A stretch of 64,000 nt of DNA from Chondrus crispus. Taxonomy: Eukaryota > Rhodophyta > Florideophyceae > Gigartinales > Gigartinaceae. Of this stretch, positions 32,086 to 42,419 are shown piece by piece. The translations under genes and the position numbers were made by a program. The stretch spans positions 59,647-123,646 of the forward strand of contig NW_005179182.1 of NCBI RefSeq assembly GCF_000350225.1, given 5' to 3'. The stretch's first letter is position 1. The number at the start of each line of letters is the position of its first letter. The notes beneath the pieces were generated by a model. The model worked only from the letters and a program-made list of their open reading frames with translations, made no database searches and was not told the DNA's origin.

Positions 32086-32659
32086 AGTTACGTGAATTAT
32101 TGCGCGGCGGAAGGGAATGGCGAAAATTGTCCATCAAGGTTTACTCATATATACAGAGAGATCAAATTCGGGTAGAGGCATATTTTTTTGCAAAGAGAGC
32201 TTAAATTACAGACTTCCAGATTTCTTGTCACCCCACCAGGGGTTGTCCTTCAGATGCAGTCTGTTTAATACAGTTTGCTTCTCGCAGACGAAGATTCAGG
32301 CTCTGCACGAAGCAGACGCTCGAATATGCTCTTTTTCGAAAATGGCCAATGCACAAAAAAATAATTGAACTGAAATCGCACGCTTCACAGAAGCCATGTT
32401 CCTTTCTCGTTTACCTTGGGTTGAGGACAAGTGCATGGCTATTGACCTCGAACTTATCAAAGTGCTAACTCCTAGAGTGAAAGATAGCGGCAGAGGAAAG
32501 CTCAAAGTGTTGATGTCTTGCTGTGACGTGTGGTTCTGTGAAGAAAAGTCCCACAACATTTTGTAAGACAAACACGGAAGGAAAGCAAAAGGTCTTTCCG
32601 AGGAGGACTAAGTGGTGTGGAAGGAAAAAGTTGATGTTCGAACCGCACATCCGGATGTA
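32086..32659. other. Spacer before the 5-phosphatase gene
   Basis: No gene recognised and no clear TATA box. Promoter elements for the next gene should lie here. Confidence 0.4.
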
Positions 32660-35093
32660 ATGTCAACATCAACTCGATTCAAGCTTCGCGTTTGTACCTG
32701 GAATGTAGGAAATGCCCAACCTTGCGTTGACCTGCATGGCTGGCTTGGGACAAACGCTGAGGATTCTGATATTATCGCCGTCGGAGCTCAAGAAGCAAAC
32801 TTTGGAACAGAAAAAGCTGAAGCCCGCGCTGCAGCAGAGGCAGAAGCTAAAGAAGCGGCTGCCGAAGCTAAGAAGGCAGCAGATTCTAACAGATTCATCC
32901 TCTAGTTTGGCGCTAAAGTCGTTTTCGTCATCCTCAACTTCAGCTAAGCTACGAAAGCTTTCACGAGCTGTGAGAGCAGCTCGGCGTTGGAGGGCGGACA
33001 AAAAGGATGGAGGAAAAGATAGCAACCACATGCTTGGTACTGACGCTGACGAAGGGAATGAAGTCGATCGGTTTTCGTCCGTTATTCCAAGCGACGGTAT
33101 AACGGTGGAGTCCCAGAATGGAGGCTCAAAAGATATCCAGGATCCCAGAATCGGGGGCAGAACATGCATATCATTTCCGCTTCCTGAGAACGGGACGAAA
33201 ACAACGCAAGGGCAGCGGCGAAGATTCAGCGATGACGCCGACTGTGTAGTCGGGTCTTCTAAGAACTGTTCTTTAGATGACGACGACAATGATTTTCATG
33301 TTCCCACACAGCAGTTTGAAGATTTAGAGGATTTGCACTCACGAAACGTAGACACATCGAAGGCAAGAGGGGATAGCAACTTCGGTAGGTCTTACTCTCA
33401 GGGTGATGAGCACCACTTCAGTGGGATACAGGAAATAAGCCCTGTGAGCAGACCGTTAAGCGAAGATGCGGAGCCGGCAGAATTGTTGGATGATGGGGTG
33501 CTACTAGATAAGCCTTGTCACAAACAGCCGAACCCTCAAGCAGATACCAGGCTTCGTCGCGTGCTCACAGGTAACTGGGTGCGAAAACTTCAGTCAGACA
33601 ATGATGTTGAAGAATCTCCCTGGAAGCCGGCATTGCCTAGTGCTCTTGGTGAGGAGTCATCAAACAAGGAGGCTCAGAACACAGGGAACCAGATGAAGAA
33701 ATTTAGCAAGGTAATAGAAAAGTCTATGCCCGACGGGTATGAGCTGGTTGCCAAGTATCATTTAATGGAGATCAAACTGCTTGTCTTTGTTCATGAACGG
33801 CATAAGTCACGAGTTGTGAAGACGGAACGGATGTCCGAGGGGACAGGAATTGGAAACATGCTTGGGAACAAGGGTGGGGTAGCAGTCAAGTTAACAATCG
33901 ATGATACAACATTCTGTTTTGTATGTTCACATCTGGCGGCTCATGAGGGTGCGAAATTCTTGCAACATCGAAATGAAGATGTGATAGAAATCATGCGCAA
34001 TGTTGAGCGGAACAAAGGAAAATATGGATTGCCAGTGATGCATCAGTACACTCACCTGTTCTGGATGGGAGACTTAAACTACCGGCTTGACTTGAAACGG
34101 GTAATACCTGCGGCAATCACGTGGTCTCATCAAGAGCGTTGGTGCTATATAATCGACATGATTGCAAATGGAAGGTTTGCAGAAATAGCCGAGTTTGACG
34201 AGTTGATCCATGAAATGGCGCTTGGAAACGTATTTTCCGGTTTCCAAGAGGGTCAAATAACGTTTTCGCCAACGTTTAAAGTGGAACGTGGGATGCGGTA
34301 CTCTTCCTACCAATCTCTGCGTCTTCCGTCGTACTGCGATCGTATTCTATGGCATTCACTTCCACTTCACAAGAATCACGTGAAGCTAGTAGAGTACTCA
34401 TCCGTACCGAGAATCGATAGCTCTGATCACAAGCCAGTTTATGCTGTGTTTGATATGGTGATTCCACTACCGGTTCGTATCATCCCGTTGCCAGCGCCGC
34501 GGGATTCTGTGAAGTGTGTGATCGACTTCAAAAAGCTTGTTTTGCACGGTTTGTACGAAAAGCGGACGGATGTGGATGATGGGATTTTTAGGTATGAAGT
34601 GCTATCCGATGGGGCTCTCGCGCTTCAGGACAAAGCAGTAGGCCAAAAGTCGATGAATAATCTGCGACGAATGGAAACCGACATATCGCCGAGCCATACG
34701 ACAAGAAAGGTACACGCAGATTTTCACGGGATGGGAATTTTCATAAAGGAACGGCCCTACCGGGCTGATATACCACTGAAAGATGGGAGGCAACGGATAT
34801 GTGAGTATGAGCAGCTTCCGAAAATTCCGCTGCGCCCTGTTGAACGGTTGGGAGATCTGACTTATAAATATGTGACGGTGGTGTTTACAAGGTTCGGGAC
34901 AAAGCAAGGCAGCAGTTGTCTGCTTCCACTGAGCTCATTGGTACAGCATGAGGGCAAGAACGTGGCCACTCAGATGCTTGATCTGACGAAGTACGGAAGC
35001 GCGATTGCCAAGGTTGAACTAGACGTGGAGCTAGTGGTTTCTATGGAAACATGGATCGACTCGAGGAACAACGTCGTTCGGGTGAAAAGGTAG
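32660..35093 (+). CDS. Inositol polyphosphate 5-phosphatase, with frame break near 32.9 kb
   Basis: Type II 5-phosphatase that removes the 5-phosphate from phosphoinositides or inositol phosphates. The ATG at 32660 opens a frame holding the first catalytic block (RVCTWNVGN, then DIIAVGAQEANF) and an Ala/Glu/Lys-rich helix, ending at a TAG near 32905. The rest reads one frame over and stays open to 35093. It has a Ser-rich and disordered insert of about 270 residues, then GTGIGNMLGNKGGVAVKL, FVCSHLAAHEGA, FWMGDLNYRLD, PSYCDRILWHS and SDHKPVYAVF, with all catalytic residues present. About 180 residues follow that may form a C2-like domain. A one-base indel, assembly error or unrecognised intron at about 32880-32905 must be assumed. 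The large insert inside the catalytic fold is unusual. Confidence 0.85.
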
Positions 35094-35528
35094 GACCACA
35101 ACAAGTGAGCGTGCGCTCTGAAACAAAAAGGTGCCAAGCTGCATATGGATGGTTGCGCGCCACTGCCTTTGTGTATTTTGTATATACCGACGGGAACAAA
35201 TGGAGGACTCCGAAAATCATAAATCGCAAATTAGGCGGCTCCGAAAAACACAAACGCACATAAATTTTGTACACACAAATTCCCCAGTGTCTATCCGATC
35301 AAGCGTTATCATAACATAAAAATCCGCGAATTCTATTTCTTTTCAACTTTAATGGTCACGGTTTAAATTTTTCTTTAGTAGGTTTCAATTTTTCTTTAGT
35401 AGATTGATTGAATTTAAAAACTTTCTAAAATTCGAACCGAATAAGAATCACTCAAGCCCATGTTGCTACGCTACTGGTACAGAAATAACTTAAAGAAAAA
35501 TGCTTACTGTAGGCCAAGTTTTTCTTTT
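35094..35528. other. AT-rich spacer
   Basis: Holds a short tandem repeat AATTTTTCTTTAGTAGGTTT (about 35363-35402, two copies). No gene. Confidence 0.5.
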
Positions 35529-35708
35529 GAGCATCTCCAACGGGCAGGCGTAATGCAATGTAAATTTGTGACAGGTGTCATCACTAGAGTGGCAGATGTA
35601 AATCGGCCTCACGATTTGGAGAGATGCGCAGACATCATCCCCAACAGGGCACGGCCGGCGACATGTAATGTAAACGAAGGAGGCTTTGAGAGTCCCTCTA
35701 CGCGGTGT

Positions 35709-37150
35709 ATGGAGGCTTCGTATTCGATTTCTTCGAGCTCTTCGAGCTCTTCAGACTCTTCGAGCGTGCTTGCCTCCGAAAACCGCGACGCTTTGTTCCA
35801 AGAGATCGAAGATGAGGTCCTCCTAACTCCAGCGCATCGTTTTACGCTCGCACCTGGTGCAATGTCCGCGATGGGGCAGACGGCCCAACTGTTCACCTCT
35901 CTCCCTCAGCCTCACGGGGGATCAAGAAGCGGCCGTTCTCGCAACGTTGAACGCAATTTCGATGATGCTGCGCGGCTCATCTGCCTCGATTGGTTTTGGG
36001 GGTTGGATGAATTCCCGAAAACCAAGCAGTTCGGACCACGATACCCGGAGCGCACATTTGAGCGTGTGTGGCGCATGCCACGTCGATGTGTTGATCGGAT
36101 TATGGATCGTCTGACTGCAGTAAATCCCTTCTTCCAGTTCCGTCCAAATGCGTGCGGCGTCGGTGCACTCCCAGTTCAGAAGTTCACGGCTGCGTTCCAG
36201 ATGCTCACCGTTGGCAGCTCAGCCCAGCAGACCGATTTGTACGCTAAGATTGGAGAGTCTACAGCGATCATGTCGTTGAGGCAATTCTGCCAGGGCGTCG
36301 TCAAGGAGTTTGGCCCAGAGTATCTACGCGAGCCCACCGAGACCGATCTGACAAGGAATCTAGCAGCGTTTGCGGATCTCGGGTTCCCGGGGTGTATTGG
36401 GACTCTGGATTGCGCTGGATGGGAGTGGAATAATTGTCCGAAGGCGTGGAGTGGGATATTCTCTGGTAAAGAGGGAGTTAATACCATTCGCCTTGAAGCA
36501 ATATGTGACCCTGATACGTGGATTTGGTCGTTGTTCGTCGGTCTTCCAGGGATGATGAATGATTTGAACATTCTGGCGCAGAGCCCACATTTCGCTCACG
36601 TTTGCGCCGGGCAGTACCCCCCGTACGACGACATCGACATTGGTACATACAAGCTGAAGTGGTTCTACTATTTCGCGGACGGCATCTACCCAGACTGGAA
36701 GATTTTCGCAAAGACGATTACGCTTCCACGCTCTCCCAAAGAACGGACCTACTCTCGGGTTCAGGAGAGTGTACGAAAAGTGGTGGAGCGCACCTTTGGC
36801 ATTCTTTTTCAACAATTTCACATCCTCACTGTCGGAGCCCGAGCTTGGCCTGCGAAGAATGCGTCAGTATTATCACCTGCTGCACTATCTTACACAACAT
36901 GGTAGTGGAGAAGCGTAGAGATGTTACGTACACTCGAAACGGGTTTGGCGGCCGTCACCTTAGCGCAGACGAAACGGCAGAGCTGCCAGACGGCTTCGTG
37001 CCTAATTCTCGTGTATACATCCCGGGAGAGAATCTACCGCCAGCGGCCGAGGATATAGAAGACTGCTCGCTTCACAGCGAGCTTGCTGCTGCTCTGGTGG
37101 AACATATATGGGAGAAGATCGGATCGAGATTAGTTTTAGACGATGATTGA
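35709..37150 (+). pseudogene. Harbinger-type DDE transposase, single frameshift (element 1)
   Basis: The ATG at 35709 (MEASYSISSS, Ser-rich start) begins a frame that runs to 36905. The family C-terminus (TCCTILHNMVVEKR) lies in the neighbouring frame and runs to the stop at 37150, so one base was gained or lost near 36860. Catalytic residues read as Asp233 in GTLDCAGWEW, Asp284 in PGMMNDLNIL and Glu359 in KVVERTFGI. A WxNCP motif follows the first Asp, as in HARBI1 relatives. Allowing the shift, length is about 480 residues. Its 3' end overlaps the end of the antisense RPAP1 fragment by 15 bp. Confidence 0.85.
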
Positions 37151-37971
37151 CACACAAGTTTGATGTTGTAAAACACGGACAAGTTGTATTGCAACCACTT
37201 CTAACATTGTAGGGTATTCGACGAGAGGAGCTTTAACAGTGGAGCCGTGATTCTGAGGCAAGGCGGTGAGAATGCGAAGGGCCAGGACGCGCTGGCCGAG
37301 AACAGTGGAGCGAGTGAGGAGCAGCAGGTCTGCGAGAGTATAGCCTGCGCTTGCGGGCTCTGCGCCATGGTGGTGAAGCCCGAGGTGGTTTGGAAGGTGG
37401 GCGATTTGGTGTGGGTTGAGGGAATGACCCGTAAGGTTAAAGTGATGGGAGGCCAGGGGTCCTAGGGCGTGCAAAGCTTTGGACAGAAGGGAATCGACTG
37501 AGGCATCGCTTTGGAGCGGAACGCAAGCGTCGGTCATCCAGAGACGCTTCTGCTGCTCGACGTGGTCGTTCGCGTACAGTGGGGTGGATAGGGAGTGAGA
37601 AGCGGAAACTGGGATGGGGGATGATGCAGGGCGCGAGCAGTTCTTGAGGAGGAAATGTTGTCCGGGAAGAGTACGGAGGCGATCTCGCGTTGGGCATCGA
37701 GAATTTGTTCCGGTGTCATGTCTGCGATTTTCTGATCGACTGTGGACGGCGCGGAGGGAGGTGATCTCGGTTGGGACGGATTTTGGATGGGAGGGGAGGC
37801 AGCAGAGCGGTTTATGGCGAACTGGGACACGGGAGCGCTGACATGTGGGGAGTGGGAGAAAGCGGGGAGGGTAGGGGAAGCGGGCGGGCGTCGCCTACGC
37901 CTTTGGCGGACTGATCGCCCTTGGACTTGGCGCAGGCCTTTGCGAGCGGGTCGATTAGGATTGCAGTACAA
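37136..37971 (-). pseudogene. Fragment of RPAP1 (RNA polymerase II-associated protein 1) captured by Harbinger element 1
   Basis: Two signature regions of RPAP1 appear in order on the minus strand. At about 37740-37663 the frame reads KIADMTPEQILDAQREIASV, matching the RPAP1 N-terminal domain (consensus MSPEEI..AQ.EI...L.P). At about 37396-37268 another frame reads LPNHLGLHHHG, then AGYTLADLLLLTRS and QRVLAL, which closely matches the RPAP1 C-domain core. A linking stretch with YANDHVEQQKRLWMTDACVP is in the second frame, so a shift near 37600 separates them. RPAP1 helps assemble RNA polymerase II. Here only an inner part of the gene is left, broken, and inside transposon ends, so it is a captured or inserted host fragment. 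Family assignment is from memory of the motifs. Confidence 0.72.
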
Positions 37972-38038
37972 CTTGTCCTTCTATTCAAACTATATACCTC
38001 CAACGCGTCGGGGACGCTGGACAGGGCGTGTCACTTCA

Positions 38039-39217
38039 TCAAGGCATGCTGTCGTCGTCATTAGCAGGTTCAGGCTTTCCTAAGACATCCGTGATAACAT
38101 TTGAAGACATGATCTTCTCACGCAGATGTGCAGGCGTGTCGGCTCGCATCGCTAATTTGAACATCGTATCAAAACGCTTGTTCCTAATCTTTTCCTCGCT
38201 CAAGCGCACCTTTTCCTTGTGCATGAGTTCCTCCTGGCGCATACGATCCTTAATTATCTCAAGCTTGGTCTTGGCTGTGTTCAGATCTTCTTTCGCTATT
38301 TCGCTCTGCATCTCCGTAGCCTCCGCCATCTTCTCCATCGAATCAGCCAGCTTCCGCGTTGTTATTGCGTTGGCGTTGGTAGTCTTCTGCCTCTTGTTTC
38401 CTGTAGGACGTTGAACGACGGACGACTCTGCGCCATCCGGTTGCGCACCAGTCGGCACAACGGGCTGAGGCGGTGTCGTGTTTCGACTGTTGGCAGAGCT
38501 TCCGGACGTGACCGGTGGCGAGGCCTCGTGTGCGTCGAAGGCAGAGGCCATAGTCAGAAAGTCATTTGGTTTGACGACTGCGTTGCTGCGCCGCGCAGCT
38601 CGCGCAGCAGATGTTGCTTGAACACCCTTCGATATGTGCTTCATTAGGTCCTGCTGTTTCAACCAAAGGTAGACGTGCTTGAACTTGAAAGCTGGCTCTG
38701 GCTCTTTGAAATTATCGCCTGCATACCTGTACAGCCCTTTGCCAATAGGTTCCTTGTTGTACACTGCGATAGCCATGCGAAGTATGTCAGCTTCACTAGG
38801 CCCTCCAGTAGGACCCCATGCCTCAACCTTCAAGATACACCCATAGAGCTTTTGCGACTCCTTGTTGATTTCTTTGTAGTGTTGAATGACCGATGAAACA
38901 GTACGATGCTCCCAGGTCCCTGGGGGATTTGCTAGTACATCATCGCCGCGGTGGCGCTTTGCTTCCAGAAGCCAATTTTTCTCAACGGAAGCACGGAAGA
39001 CATGGAACTTCTGATCATTCCCATTGACCGCATTTGTAGACGCTCGTATGAACGCACGCGAGGCACCGATGTTCTCCTCGTTGCTGTATTGCTTTCCTCG
39101 CCCCTTCCTTCCGCTCCTTGCAGCAGACTCCACATCGAGTGGCACCACAGTATCATCATCTTTGGACTTGTCGCTTGCCGGTGTTGATGAGATGGCAGAT
39201 GAGTCGGTCTCAGTCAC
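38039..39217 (-). CDS. SANT/Myb-like accessory protein of Harbinger element 1
   Basis: About 392 residues. The N-terminal third has the layout of plant and algal Harbinger DNA-binding partners: KGRGKQYSNEENIGASRAF, a Trp-containing helix (ASVEKNW), then RTVSSVIQHYKEINKESQKL and a GPSEADILRMAIAVY helix. A Pro/Ser/Thr linker follows, with an NKRQKTT basic patch and a long coiled coil (MRQEELMHKEKVRLSEEKIR). In this superfamily the partner binds the element ends and brings the transposase to the nucleus. No ATG precedes the SANT-like part in the open frame. The first start-like codon is a GTG at 39217, so an upstream exon or a lost start must be assumed. Confidence 0.75.
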   Translation of the reverse strand: MTETDSSAISSTPASDKSKDDDTVVPLDVESAARSGRKGRGKQYSNEENIGASRAFIRASTNAVNGNDQKFHVFRASVEKNWLLEAKRHRGDDVLANPPGTWEHRTVSSVIQHYKEINKESQKLYGCILKVEAWGPTGGPSEADILRMAIAVYNKEPIGKGLYRYAGDNFKEPEPAFKFKHVYLWLKQQDLMKHISKGVQATSAARAARRSNAVVKPNDFLTMASAFDAHEASPPVTSGSSANSRNTTPPQPVVPTGAQPDGAESSVVQRPTGNKRQKTTNANAITTRKLADSMEKMAEATEMQSEIAKEDLNTAKTKLEIIKDRMRQEELMHKEKVRLSEEKIRNKRFDTMFKLAMRADTPAHLREKIMSSNVITDVLGKPEPANDDDSMP

Positions 39218-39357
39218 TAGAGGGCTTATGCTGTGTACGTGGAAAGAAATCGCTTCGTTTCCTGCAGGCGCTTTGCTACGCTTCGTACATGTTGAGAGAG
39301 GTATGGCCTTCTCGGGTCAGCTTATGTACCCGAAAGCTTCCAACGATGCCGCAAAAG

Positions 39358-39465
39358 CGGTCCAAAGTCACAAGGAGCGCGCACTGCGCGCTCCTGGTGA
39401 CTTTGGACCGATTGTACGAGAGGGGTCTGTGTCTGTTCCTGGCAGGAACAGATACAGAACCCTCT
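39358..39465. repeat. Two adjacent near-perfect hairpins with 1-nt loops
   Basis: Hairpin A (39358-39410) has 26-bp arms with one mismatch around a single C. Hairpin B (39419-39465) has 23-bp arms with two mismatches around a single G. They lie 8 bp apart in the non-coding right part of Harbinger element 1. Confidence 0.93.
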
Positions 39466-39505
39466 AGTGCAATGCAAAATCGCGCGAAACGAGCCAGCGA
39501 AGAAG

Positions 39506-39864
39506 CAAGAGCTTCATGTTCACTGCGGAAAACCGGAAACCAGCCCTGCCACCGCCCCATCCGCCCGCCATGCCCAGCATCCCCGCCCCCTCCCTCCACG
39601 TCTCGCCGCCCGCGCCCGCTGCTGTCTCCCCGCACTGGAGCTCCCTGCGTGCGCGCGCGACGCACCGCGTGCTTGCTATGCGGGCAAGAGCTTCATGCCC
39701 ACTGCCGAAAACCGGAAACCATCCCCGCTGCCGGCCCATCCGCCCGCCATGCCCAGCATCCCCGCCCCCTCCCTCCACGTCTCTCCGCCGGAGCCCGCTG
39801 CTGTCTCCCCGCACTCGAGCTCCCTGCGTGCGTGCGCGCCGCATCGCGTGCTTGCCACGCGGGC
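39506..39864 (+). repeat. 180-bp tandem duplication
   Basis: Two units of about 179-180 bp, both starting GCAAGAGCTTCATG, diverged by small substitutions and C-rich inside. The long ORFs that cross them show no domain and are taken as accidental. Confidence 0.85.
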
Positions 39865-41093
39865 CGGGGCGCGCCGCCTCCGCGTTCACTACTGCTCCTA
39901 CCAAACCCCTCTCAATCCGCCGGGGAACACCCATCAATGTTGCAAACGTGTCATTTACATTTACATTTGCCCCGACACGGGCGCTCTGCAAATCAGGCGA
40001 ATTTGCATTCCACCATGGCCCGAGTATTCTATATTTTTGCAGTACATCTTCCGTTGGAGACGATTTCCCCAAATGTAAATGCAAATCGGCCCTATTTACA
40101 TTACATTCCCGCCCCGTTGGAGATGCTCTTAGAGCATCTCCACCCGTGTCCGATCAAATGACCAAATAACCAAATTTAAGTGCCAAGTGGCTGAATAGAA
40201 CTTGGTTGGGCTATTTTTTTGGAACGGTAGATTTTGGTCATTTGGTAAACCAATATGGTTTCTACTTCGGCGTTCCAAGTCTTGACTCTACCTGGCCCAG
40301 TGGCAGCAATTGTTTATGACGAGTTACCAGGCCTGGTAGGGGAACGCTTCCTTGTGCGCGCATTTGCATGCGACGCGGAACGTGTGCCCCTCTCTCAGGA
40401 ATTAACTACACATGTGTTACAGAGGGAGGCGGGAGGGCAACAAAAGGGATGAAGCTAAGCTGCCCAAGTCCCACCGAATGAATAACCTAGTCCGCTTATA
40501 TAGATACTAAATCTCTCTGCTTCTCGCGAGACAGCGTCCCAATTCTCCTCCAGCGCGACCGATCGCGAATTGATTCCCACTGCGTCTCCTTCAACCACCT
40601 TTCCGTCCCAATGGCCCTGTCCTTATGCTCGCTGCTCGGGCGCCCCGGTATTGACGGCCGTTCGCTTTCGACATTGAAGAGGAGACAGGAGTCCCATCTC
40701 CAGTTTGTTCTTCTGTCTCTTTGCCCCCATCTAGTGTGTCTCAGACCTGAATTTGGACCTCTCTTGCTCAGTTGCAATGAAGTGGCGCCCCTTTGCGGTA
40801 AACCGTCGACGGCGGATCAGCAATCCTCGCGATATCGAGGACCCTTGCGGTCGGGTTACTGGCAAGGGGTGGCTCCCTGGGGTACCATTGTCGTCAGCGG
40901 ATGACTTGGTAGATCGAACAAGTCAAAGGGTGGACAGGAATGCGACATGTTCGAGGGTAGGCAGGCTTAGGGCATCTTCACGATCTTTCCAACCAAAACA
41001 GAAAACTCATCTCCCGAAATTCTATGTTCCCACCCGTTGCCCACCAAACCACTTCTTGGTACGAGCCGAACTCGTACTCAAGTTGAAGAGGAT

Positions 41094-42419
41094 ATGGAGG
41101 GCAGTTGGTGGAACGATGCCATCAGGGATGAGGATGAAGACCTGATCCAGGACCTTCTGGATTCGAGTAGCGAGGATGAACCCCTTCGGCGATGGGGGGG
41201 ATCGGTTGCGGGAAAGGCGCCCAACATCGAACGAGGCAGGATTGAAGCTAGTAATCGTTTGTACAACCAGTACTTTTCCCCAGACTCGACATACACATCC
41301 GCACAGTTCCAGCGCCGCTTTCGACTTTCCCGAACGGTTTTCGATAGAGTTCATAGCGCACTCGTTTCCTGCGATTCATATTTCCTTCAGAAGAAAGACT
41401 GCACAGGAACTATGGGCCTATCTAGCTATCAAAAAACAACTGCAGCCGTCCATATGTTAGCGTACGGGGTAGCTGCCGATTCTGTCGATGACACGCTTGG
41501 CGTCGCAGAATCAACTGCGCTGAAGGCCCTAGAGCATTTTGTTCGCGGTGTGTCTCATTGTTTTGCCTCGGAGTATCTGCGAGCACCTACGCTAGCGGAT
41601 CTGAAGCGTCTATTGTCTCAATCGCAAGAGCGGGGATTTCCAGGTATACTTGGCAGCATGGAATGCTGCAAGTGGATGTGGAAAAACTGCCCCACGGCAT
41701 GGCATGGTCAGTTTCAGGGGAAGGAGAGAGATCCGGCAGTGACTTTAGAGGCTGTGACAGACCATTCTTTATGGATATGGCACGCTTTCTTCGGCATTCC
41801 CGGATCCGCGAATGATGTTAATGTGCTCGAGGCATCCTCTTTACTTAACAAGATAGCTACCGGCGAGTACCCTCCCCCGATTGAATACACTATCGCAGGG
41901 AAGAGGCGGAACATTCCATACTGGCTAGCGGATGGTGTCTATCCGAGATGGCCTTCGTCTGTGCAAACTGTATTGGAACCGAGAACCAGCAAGGAGAAGT
42001 GTATGTCTCGCAACCAGGAGCATGCTAGAAAGGATGTAGAGCGCGCGTTTGGGGTTTTACAAGCGAAATGGCACATTATTGCACGCCTTAGTCGCTTCTG
42101 GTCGAAACAAATCATGAAAGAGGTCATTGAGTGCTGCATTATCCTCCATAACATGATGGTAGAAAATCGTAAGAACTGTGACAGTGACGATGCACAGAGC
42201 GATGACGAATTACAATGTGATGCGGTCGTTGGGAATTCAGCAAAGCCCATGTGGTCGTGTCTGCAGCGTAGCGGCGCTCAAAACACCACCGTCCCACCCC
42301 CAGGATCTCTAGCTGCTCTTTTCGAGACCAACAGGCTTCTAAAACATCGAGAGGAGTACTTTACTACACAAAGGCTCATCATGGATCATCTCTGGGACTT
42401 CGAAGGAAAGCAAATCTAA
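41094..42419 (+). CDS. Harbinger-type transposase (element 2), Glu in place of first catalytic Asp
   Basis: 441 residues from the ATG at 41094 (MEGSWWND). The frame upstream has only a TTG start. An acidic N-terminus precedes a helix-turn-helix-like region (FRLSRTVFDRVHSAL, then SYQKTTAAVHMLAYG). The nuclease core shows GFPGILGSME with Glu190, where relatives have Asp before C.W.WKNCPTAW. It also has Asp241 in PGSANDVNVLE and Glu316 in RKDVERAFG, followed by CCIILHNMMVE. The Asp to Glu exchange at the first position would normally cripple a DDE enzyme, unless this lineage uses EDE. A possible 5' exon or separate ORF begins at ATG 40777 (MKWRPFAVNRRRR) but is unproven. Confidence 0.88.
   Translation: MEGSWWNDAIRDEDEDLIQDLLDSSSEDEPLRRWGGSVAGKAPNIERGRIEASNRLYNQYFSPDSTYTSAQFQRRFRLSRTVFDRVHSALVSCDSYFLQKKDCTGTMGLSSYQKTTAAVHMLAYGVAADSVDDTLGVAESTALKALEHFVRGVSHCFASEYLRAPTLADLKRLLSQSQERGFPGILGSMECCKWMWKNCPTAWHGQFQGKERDPAVTLEAVTDHSLWIWHAFFGIPGSANDVNVLEASSLLNKIATGEYPPPIEYTIAGKRRNIPYWLADGVYPRWPSSVQTVLEPRTSKEKCMSRNQEHARKDVERAFGVLQAKWHIIARLSRFWSKQIMKEVIECCIILHNMMVENRKNCDSDDAQSDDELQCDAVVGNSAKPMWSCLQRSGAQNTTVPPPGSLAALFETNRLLKHREEYFTTQRLIMDHLWDFEGKQI

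Larger units (their letters stand above)
35529..40128. mobile_element. PIF/Harbinger element 1, 4600 bp, with captured host gene fragment
   Basis: Bounded by imperfect terminal inverted repeats of about 38 bp beginning GAGCATCTCCAACGGG at both ends. The right flank is TTA (40129-40131). The left flank is TTT (35526-35528), probably a mutated TTA. Inside, in order, are a plus-strand DDE transposase broken by a frameshift, a minus-strand RPAP1 gene fragment, a minus-strand SANT/Myb-like accessory ORF, a pair of near-perfect hairpins and a two-copy 180-bp repeat. The two-gene transposase plus SANT layout is diagnostic of this superfamily. Element 2 starts exactly after the TTA. Confidence 0.88.

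Noticed and set aside
39118-40169. Several long Pro/Arg-rich ORFs over the 180-bp duplication
   Set aside because: They arise from a C-rich tandem repeat, differ between frames and contain no domain.
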